Part shown: positions 55,612 to 64,000 of the stretch, one piece after another
Numbering within the stretch: position 1 is the stretch's first letter
Layout: every line of letters begins with the position of its first letter
Source of the DNA: Viola odorata
Taxonomy: Eukaryota; Streptophyta; Magnoliopsida; Malpighiales; Violaceae
DNA length: 64,000 nt
NCBI GenBank assembly: GCA_963691705.1
Contig: OY829545.1
Location: 14,151,893-14,215,892, forward strand
Direction of reading: 5' to 3'
Program-made: the position numbers and the translations under genes
Notes under the pieces: model-generated
Database searches by the model: none
What the model was told of the DNA's origin: nothing
Seen by the model: only the letters and a program-made list of their open reading frames with translations

Positions 55612-57781
55612 ATGGAGAGGCAAAGAAATTTCTCCATGAAATCCACAAGATTTCTGGTATTTTCTTCCACCATCTCATCTTTCATTTTCTTCCTCACTTT
55701 TTTCACAACCTGGCTTTTCAACTCCACCCCTCTTCTCCAACAAACCAGTTTTGAGTTCAATAAAGTCTCCCTCGATTTGGGTAGCAGCAAAATCCTTCCT
55801 TTACAAACCTTCCATGGTTTCACTAGAAATTTATCGGTGAGTGGCTTGAAAGATTCAATCTTGACAGACACCCAATTCAGGAAACTAGAAAATGATTCAA
55901 TTGGTACTGTGCAAAATGAATCTGAAGTGCTAAATGGTGAAGGAGATGAGGATGATTCAGACAATGCAGAAGCTCCAGAATCGTCAACTGAGGAGATTCG
56001 AGTTATAGCAAGAGAAGAAGTTGCAGAGAAGCAAAATGAAGTTCCAAGAGAAGGATTGAGTGAAGAAAAGGGAAGTAGTGATGCTTCTGGGGAAAAGATT
56101 GAAACTTTGGATTTTGAGAGGATTAAAAAGAGAAGGGAAAGAGCGTGTGATGTCACAAAAGGGAGGTGGGTGTATGATGAAAACTATCCCCTTTACTCGA
56201 ATAGGTCATGCCCTTTTATAGATGAAGGATTTGATTGTACAGGAAATGGGAGATTGGAGAAAGATTACATGAAGTGGAGGTGGCAACCTCAGGATTGTGT
56301 CATTCCAAGGTAAACATGATATATATTTTCCTCTGTTTTTTCTTTCTGGATAATTTAGGGTTTAGCATTTAATTGACAGTTGAAGTGGTTGAAATAAAGA
56401 GATGGGTATTGAGGAATTTATTGTTTGTTATGCCTTTTTGTTTTTCAGGTTTAATGCTACGAAAATGCTAGATTTGATTAGAGGGAAAAGACTAGTTTTT
56501 GTTGGGGATTCCATTAATAGAAATCAATGGGAATCCTTGCTATGTATGCTAATGGGAGCGGTTAAAGATCCTAAGAGGGTATATGAGACCCGTGGAAGGA
56601 GAATTACAAAAGGGAAAGGCCAGTATAGCTTCAAATTTGTGGTAACTACCAGCTATGGTGTAACTGAGTTGTTTGTTACTTCTTCTGTTGGATCTGTTCT
56701 GTGCCTTATTTGTAAGGTTGTTTTTGCAGGACTACGGGTGTACAGTTGAATACTATGTGACACATTTCTTGGTTCATGAGAGCAAATCAAGAGTAGGGTG
56801 TCGACGGGTGCAGACCCTGCGTATTGATGCCATTGATCATGGCTCATCAAGATGGAGGGGAGCTGATGTGCTGATCTTCAACACTGGACATTGGTGGTCT
56901 CATTTCAAGACAAAAGCCGGGTTGGTGCCATTTCTGATCTTTTAGATTTTAGCCCCTAATCTACTGCACTATTGTGTCTGTTTGTTGGCAATTTTTTCAA
57001 ATATCATAATTTACGGTGTTCCAACTTCCATTGCCAACATACATTTTACAGAAACTTAATATTCTGTTCTAAATTGGGTTCAACTTTAAAACTTCTTTTC
57101 CAGGTAAATGTAGTGTGGTATTAGGGTTTGCATGTAACTTCTGCATAGAGTTTGCTCTTCATTTTTTTAGTTACTTTTCTTTCATATTGGTAACATCTGT
57201 CACCACACAACAGGATCAACTATTATCAGGAAGGGAACGTACTTCATCCGAAGCTTGATGTGTCCACGGCTTTCAGAAGAGCCTTGACGACTTGGGGATC
57301 GTGGGTTGATAAAAACATAAATCGTAGGAAGACTCGAGTATTTTTCAGAAGTTCAGCACCTGCCCATTTCAGGTTAGACATTGACTATTATGGTGAACAC
57401 TTACTTTAACCGTCACATGTATCAGGTTGTTGAGCAATTACTGTTAAATTATGCAGGGGTGGGCAGTGGAATTCAGGTGGGCACTGCGGAGAGGCTACTC
57501 GACCCCTAAATAAAACTTCTACCGTTGACAATTCTGAGAAGAATACCATCGCATCAGACACCATCAAGCAGATGAAAACTCCTGTAACCTTCTTGGATAT
57601 AACCAGTTTATCAGGATTCCGGATAGATGGTCATCCATCAGTTTATGGGAAAAAACCCGAGAAGGGTTATAGATCAAGCATTCAAGATTGCAGCCACTGG
57701 TGTCTTCCCGGTGTTCCAGACACGTGGAATGAATTGCTGTACTTTCACTTGCAATCTACACACGGCTACAGGTTTCAGTAA
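55612..57781 (+). CDS. TBR/TBL-family polysaccharide O-acetyltransferase
   Basis: Golgi type II membrane protein of the trichome birefringence-like family, which O-acetylates cell-wall polymers. Exons: 55612-56309, 56449-56641, 56730-56920, 57214-57372, 57457-57781, totalling 1566 nt (521 aa). A membrane anchor at about 13-38 ([20 protein letters not shown]) precedes an acidic, probably disordered stem (to about 175). The TBL domain follows ([30 protein letters not shown]) with the GDS motif ([18 protein letters not shown]). The C-terminal motif is [18 protein letters not shown], supplying the catalytic Asp and His with the GDS Ser. The sequence [15 protein letters not shown] is typical of the TBR/TBL1-11 clade. 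I cannot name the orthologue or acceptor polymer. Confidence 0.93.
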
Positions 57782-59310
57782 TGCCCTGTAGACCGTAAAT
57801 TCTTTGATTATTTCTGCCTCGTAAATATTGTGGACAGTCATGAACGACGGAATACAGTAATGAAAATACTAATCCAAATCAGTGGGGAGAAACATTATTG
57901 GTTCCGGAACCAGATAATTAGTCATTATGCAGATTCTGGAACAACATCTAGCAGTGTGGCTGCAACCTGTATAGGCGCTCACGTCTGAAGACGACGGAGG
58001 GATGGATACTGACCACACAGTACTTACTACTTAGTTTGGTAAGTGATTTGTCAATCTGTGAAATGAAAGAACAAAAGCATATTTGAGGAAATGATACAGA
58101 AACAGCAAAAGTGTTGTTAAATGCATAATTTACTGTAGTCTTAGCTTACTGTTCTTCTTTCATGATGGACCTGCAACTGCAATGGTTGCAGAAAAAACTT
58201 CCTTCACTAATGGAAGGTGACAAGTTCATAATTTGACAGAAACTCGGTTATCAGTATCGGTCACGAGATAAACATGCAATATCATCATTCTTTTAATGCT
58301 CTCCACAAACTTCAACATCACCTTACACCTTGTAGGGACCTATGAAGAATGACCCTTTCAGGCCAAAATGTCAATGTATATCTTTATTCCTCTTTTTTCT
58401 TGTTCTTTCCTTTAAGTATTCTTTTCTCCGGAAAGCAAAATCCTAACACAACAAGCTTCACATGGCAAAAAATATGATTAGCATTTATCAAGGCAGTGAT
58501 TAAGTAAGCCGTGAAGTGGTTTCTTAATCTCGCTAGGGATAGATATGATGTATGCCAAGAAAACCCAGAAAAGGGATCCATGCAAGCTCTTCGGGTTTTT
58601 TTAATAGAATTTTTACCAGCACTAAGACAACGAATAAATTACATGTTCGTTCAGGCAACTCTTAAATTTTAAGTTCATCAGATTGGATAATGCCAGACAG
58701 GTCGAATTGAAACTATATCTGAAAGAAATTATTATTTTTTCCCGAAAACAACTAGAGTCAGCTAATTAACTTGCCAAAAGTATAGATTTGTTTTTTGTTT
58801 TTTTAATTATCCTCATAGTTATGTTTCACCAAGCACAAGGTATTAGAGACTAGAGTGGGTGGATGAGAAGCAAGGTGCTTATATTTTATGATTTATCTTA
58901 TAGGATCCTGTTCCAACCGTTGACCTTCCTAAGTTAATAAGACGATATGATTTGCAGATCTAATCCATATATACATAATAACTAATATGATGTCTGGTTC
59001 CATAACTAGGGTTTTAAATTAGCTGCAATCAGACTACACACACGTCTGCTCATCTTCTCCGGTCTATGAAATCATGAAGTTTATTGCAGGTACCATTTAC
59101 CATTTCTTCTCTTTTGTACATAACCTTTTTTGTTTCTTAGATTATTATATTCCTAATCCTTTTCTTTTCCATGGTTGAATAGCAAATTAAGGACCCGATC
59201 GAGAAGATTACAGGAGGCAACTACTGGATTTTATGGAGCACACCAAGACAAAAAGATACATAAAGGTAGACAACAATAATCAAATTTCCACCACTACACT
59301 TTTAAAATTT
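57782..59310. other. TBL 3' flank and spacer
   Basis: 3' UTR of the TBL gene and AT-rich spacer. No gene or clear repeat is recognised. Confidence 0.55.
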
Positions 59311-59311
59311 A

Positions 59312-59344
59312 CTAGGTTATTTTGGCACGTGGCGTTGCACGTGC
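59312..59344 (-). mobile_element. Helitron 3' terminus (likely)
   Basis: Read on the minus strand: a 7-bp hairpin GCACGTG/CACGTGC (59344-59325) with a 6-nt loop, 9 nt of AT-rich sequence, then CTAG (59315-59312) followed by T. A short GC hairpin about 10 nt before a CTRR end, inserted between A and T, is the signature of a plant Helitron 3' end. The element body would extend rightwards from here. Its 5' TC end was not located and no Rep/helicase frame is seen. Confidence 0.6.
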
Positions 59345-62300
59345 GAATTTATTTAAAAATATTGAAATATAAAATTTATGTACAAAAGAGTATTTCACAC
59401 AAATATATTTTTGGTATAATATAAATTTTTTTAATAATGTTTCCGGAAATAGGATTAACATAATTTTTTACTATGGTACTTAAATATATTTATATTGTTA
59501 TTAATGTTCTAATGCAAGTGTCGACGAAAAAATCTTGTATTAATTCTGAAATAATTAATTTTAAGCTCTTAGAATTAAAACAATTTTAACTCAATTAAGT
59601 AAATTACTTTTACAAATTAAAATTTAAATGTTTAAAATGATGTTTCATATTATTTTTATTTAAGTTCTCCAAATATAGTAAATAATTATGCAATTATTTA
59701 AAAACAACCACTAATGATTTTTTCTTTAAAGATTCAAACTCAATAAAAAATTAAGTTTAATATTTAATTAAAAATTATGATTTAAGTAAATGTACAAACT
59801 ATTTTTCTTCATGTTTATGTATGAAAAAAAATTACATAATTAGCTAAGAAAAAATAATTCCTTATCATTACAAATTTTACGAAATCAAACTTATGTAACT
59901 TAATATTTGTGTATATATATATTTTTAAGAATAATACGTTATAAAAGGATTTCATAGTTTTTTTTATTGAAAAATAGTTTATTGAGGTAAAATAATTTCT
60001 TGTTTATTTTAAATATTTTTTATATAGATTTTTTATTTTTAACTAAAAATAATTATCACTTTCCACTTTGTTTTTTTTTTCCTTTTCTCTCTCATTTTTT
60101 TCTAGTTCTTATTCTAACAACAACAATAATAATTAAAAATAATAGTCTAAAATTAATTGTGATTATAATTTAATAAAAGGAAGAATTTTATTACTATATT
60201 TATCCTTTATTTTTTTCTTCTTTTCGTAATAAGATCATATTTTGTTATCTTTTGAAAGAAAAAATATATTTTCTTAATCTGTTGGATTAGAATAATAATA
60301 GTAGTAATAGTTATTAGTCATGAAACTATTATTACTATTATAAATAAATAAACTATTCCAATTTTAAAATATACTCCCTCCGGTCTTTTTTAAATGTCGC
60401 GCATGCATTTCAACGTACTTCCGAAAAAAATTACAAATTTTTTTGGGGTCAAATAGTGAGTCATCCGACCTCCTCGATATGCGCGAATGACGTTTAATAA
60501 GGACCGGAGGGAGTATTTTATTAGATTAGGATGATAATAACGTTAGGAGATTTATGTATCTCATTTAATCTATAACTTTTGGCTCTTGTTTTTGCTATAA
60601 CTTATGGCTTAGAACATGATTTCTTATTTAATTTTCTTAATTATATCAACTTCATCAACATTTGTCACTCGCATTAAAAATCCATGAGTAAAATCTTTTG
60701 TGTACTTTTACAGCAGTCTATTAGGTTACACAAATTTAATCTCATCCATTTGTTATTAATTGAAAAACTAATTTAACTTTAAGGTTTAAGGACTTTAAGT
60801 TTACGATAAATATTTATTTAATTATTTTAGGTATAATGATAACTTATAAATTAGTAACTACCTATTAATCAATTTATTTTATTGTTGTTTTTTATATATG
60901 ACTCAGGCATATTGAATTGCACGTTTTTTTTATAGACAGATGTGAGATTTAGACTTGTGTCATTTAATTTTAATTTTTAATTTAAAGATTCAAAAGGTTA
61001 CTCATTGTAACTTTATTTTATCTCAAAGTTAATTTAACTTTAACGTTCTAACGACTTTAAGTTTATAATAAATATTTATTTAATATATTTTATGTACCTA
61101 TCGGATATTATCTTGATGACGTACATTATATGGTCTATCCATGATATTATAATGATAACTAACAATATAAGCAATTTTTTTTTTAAAAAATCTTATTACT
61201 TTACCTTGCACATATTTTAGAGTAAACTACATAATTTATTTTATATTTTCAAAAATCTTTCACTTGGGACACTATAGTTTTAAGACTTACATTAGAAACC
61301 CTATAATATCCTAAAACATTTTAATATAACATTATAAGTGGTTAAAAAATAAAAAATAAATAGTAAAAAGTTGAAAAAAATTATAAATATTGGAGGAAAA
61401 TGTATAACTATAACTATTTGATGATTAGATTTTAAAATATTAATTTTCAGTATTTCTTTTAAATTATCTAACTTAATCCTTTTATATTGTTCAAACTCAT
61501 TAATCAACTTTTGTCACTAAATTAATTTTAGGAAAGGTTATAAATTCTCTTTTTATTTGTTACTTAGAGTTGTTTTATGATTTTCTTAACTTTAAATATA
61601 TTTTTTCTGAAAAAATAAACCATTTACTGCCTTCAAATTATAGTTAAATAATTAAAATAAAATAAATACTATTAACCCATGTAGAAAATATTTTATGTAC
61701 AATATATAATATTTCTTTCATAAAAATAAAATTAATGTAAATTATTTTGATAATATATGGATAATATTTTCAATACTTGTAAATAAACTTCTCAATTATT
61801 CTCATAAATATTGTTCTTTATTTTACTATATAATTTATGTTAGAAACAGTATAAATATTACCATTTATTTGTCACTTTTATCTAGTTTATGTTTCTTTAA
61901 CACTTTTAAAATCAATCCCTTTACTAAATTAAAATAATAAAATAAAATAATAAATATTAACTCGAATAAAGAATATTATTTTTAAAATAATATAATAATA
62001 CTTAAAATAATTTAGATTTAAAAATAGATTAAGATATATTTTTTACATTTAACAAATAATTTACATTTAAAAATAGATTAACTTATATTTTACTCATTGT
62101 AACTATTTTCCAATTCCATACTGTTAAGGATATTTCTGATATTGTAGCTCCATCAGTACATTATATAAATTGATCTCCCACAACCTCTTTGAATATAGTG
62201 AGGAACTTGTTGGTAATCAACCAAGGAAATATTTTTATCACCCATGCCAATTTCACAAAGAATGATATATTTTAAAAATATATAAAAGTAAGAGTTCGCA

Positions 62301-64000
62301 AGAATAATTTCATAGGAAGATAGTTTCGACATTTAACATATTTTGGTTATTCAATAAATTATCTTTCTCTTTTGTATTTTAGCATTTCAATTATTAAATT
62401 ATTTAAATATTTTTTTGTTAATTATAATTTAATATTATAATGTGAATATTTCATAATATAAAATCACCTTCTTTCATTTTTCATACTATCAAAAAAATAT
62501 TTAATATAAATTTAAAGTCTAAAGAATTAGTTTAATATACACTCATTATTCATAACTTTAATAATAAGTCATTTAAAAAATATATATAGTTTATACAAAT
62601 ATAATTTATTTTTTCTAACTTTTTTAACTCACAACACCAAGTATATTTTTCTATCAGAAATTATTTAATAATTTCAAATTCTTACTAAAAATTACATATA
62701 TAATAATTATTTATTAATTAAATAAATGGTCATTTAATAATAAAAATAAAAGTGCATTACTTAATTGAAAAATTAATTTATAATTTTGTTCACTTTCTAA
62801 TTTACTATTATTAATGTTATTTTAAAATATTTTTATAAGCTACTGTCATGTGATTTTTTAAGAGACTAACGAATGTAGTAGACTCGATTTTCTTTCCACT
62901 TTTGCCATATAGAAAAGATATAATTTTTTTTATTTTAAAGTTTGTGTTGTTGTTGTTGTTTAGCTTGAAATTGAAAACATTATCTAGTTTTTATATAAAA
63001 AATATATAAAAATCTCAAGAAAATACATTTACGTAATCATTAAACATATACTCAAAATATTTATTTTGTAACATTTTATTTATTTATTACATAATAATAA
63101 AAAAATTATTAACTTTATTGATTAAAAATTTAAATATATTTTTAGGTAAACTATATAAAGAAACCCTAAAGTTTACAAAATCTCCCACTTTGAACTCCAT
63201 AGTCTTGAAATTTGCAATATAAACCTGCAATAAAGTTGCAATTTTGGTCTTTCTAATAGTTTGAGAATTAAAAATTGATAAAAATATTATTAAGTTATTT
63301 AATTATTTTATCAATCACTAATTATTTTAATTTGTTAAAATATATTTATTAATTTGTTAAGAGTGATATATAGGGAATTTACTATGACATTTATGATACA
63401 AATTCAGAACATTTAATTACAAATTAGATTAATTCCTGTCTATTCTTCCTCTAATTTTTGCATAAATATGATCTCATTTTTTTTTTGAATTTTAATCTCC
63501 TATTCTAACAAAGTCATTCATGTCATCAAATAAACTAAAGTTTGCTTTGTTGTCAATAACGTGAGCTTAAATTATTTTAAAATAAATTTAGTTTTATTAA
63601 TAGATTTATTAATAAATGACATTATTGAATATAATGGTTGATTTGAGCTAATTAAAAATACATGAACTTATTTGATATTAGTTGGAAATGCATAGGCAAG
63701 TGCAAAATATTAATTATAAAGATTGATCGCTCCTTCTTCCAAATTCTTGCAAATAAGAACTTGGATATCTATGTACAACATTCAGAGTCGTAAGCAACGA
63801 AATAACTCAGGATCTTCTTTTCTAATTGGCTCACTTAAATTGCTATTTGCTTTTCATTTCTGTTTATTAGATTAGTTACTACCTATATCTTTAAAAAAAA
63901 TTAACATACCATTGAAACAGTATACAAAATAATCAGGACATAGAATTGTTAAGTTTATATTCCCAATTTTGACTCAATTGAGTATCATATATATGGATTT
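59345..64000. other. Very AT-rich gene-free region
   Basis: No supported gene. The longest frames are short and lack domains. It contains a Stowaway-like MITE (60374-60513), two direct repeats of about 65 bp (60769-60832 and 61029-61096) and a short TTG microsatellite near 62948. Part of it is probably the body of the Helitron ending at 59312 and other decayed transposons. Confidence 0.6.
60374..60513. mobile_element. Stowaway-like MITE
   Basis: 140 bp bounded by CTCCCTCCGGTCTTTTTTAA and TTTAATAAGGACCGGAGGGAG-type ends, flanked by TA. It shares the internal words GGGTCAAATAGTGAGTC and TTCGAAAAA-like sequence with the element at 47290, so the two are related. Confidence 0.88.

Noticed and set aside
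62940..62965. TTG microsatellite as a possible regulatory repeat
   Set aside because: Only about four to five units in generic AT-rich DNA; nothing links it to a gene.

Overview
This window is nuclear DNA from a flowering plant, most likely a eudicot. The evidence is spliceosomal genes with short AT-rich introns and AT-rich spacers full of MITE-type transposons. It also carries plant-only genes (CP12, COX5C with a leader intron, a TBR/TBL acetyltransferase, an S1-group bZIP with its sucrose-control uORF) and a nuclear tRNA-His(GTG). I cannot name the species. All gene models were read by eye from splice signals and family similarity. The summed exon lengths of every multi-exon model are divisible by three, which supports the boundaries.

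Layout. 1-3207: AT-rich spacer and a broken terpene synthase (+). 3529-14592 (leader to about 17.7 kb): a 23-coding-exon BRWD-type WD40/bromodomain gene (-). 19283-25019: MCM7 (-), with E2F-type sites in its promoter and two poly-G tracts. 25372-25443: tRNA-His (-). 25787-26035: small unrecognised gene (+). 26845-33277: VPS51 (-). 35565-36519: S1 bZIP (+) with G-box and TGACGTCA sites, TATA box and four or five uORFs. 38461-38847: CP12 (-). 40176-44915: chloroplast glutamyl endopeptidase (+). 45792-47100: COX5C (-) with a leader intron. 47767-49676: SMP-30-like beta-propeller (+). 50279-54094: a nested transposon block holding a coatomer-zeta fragment and a complete non-autonomous hAT element. 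55612-57781: TBL acetyltransferase (+). 57782-64000: very AT-rich, gene-free, with a likely Helitron end near 59.3 kb and a Stowaway-like MITE.

The genes are mostly housekeeping (replication licensing, endosomal retrograde traffic, respiration, Calvin-cycle control, plastid proteolysis, cell-wall acetylation) and form no operon-like system. No defence-type or CRISPR-like system is present. The most interesting material is regulatory (the uORF cluster, the E2F sites) and transposon-related (gene-fragment capture with nested insertion, a very short SINE-like retroelement with a 17-bp target duplication, a Helitron terminus). Two introns appear to use GC donors.
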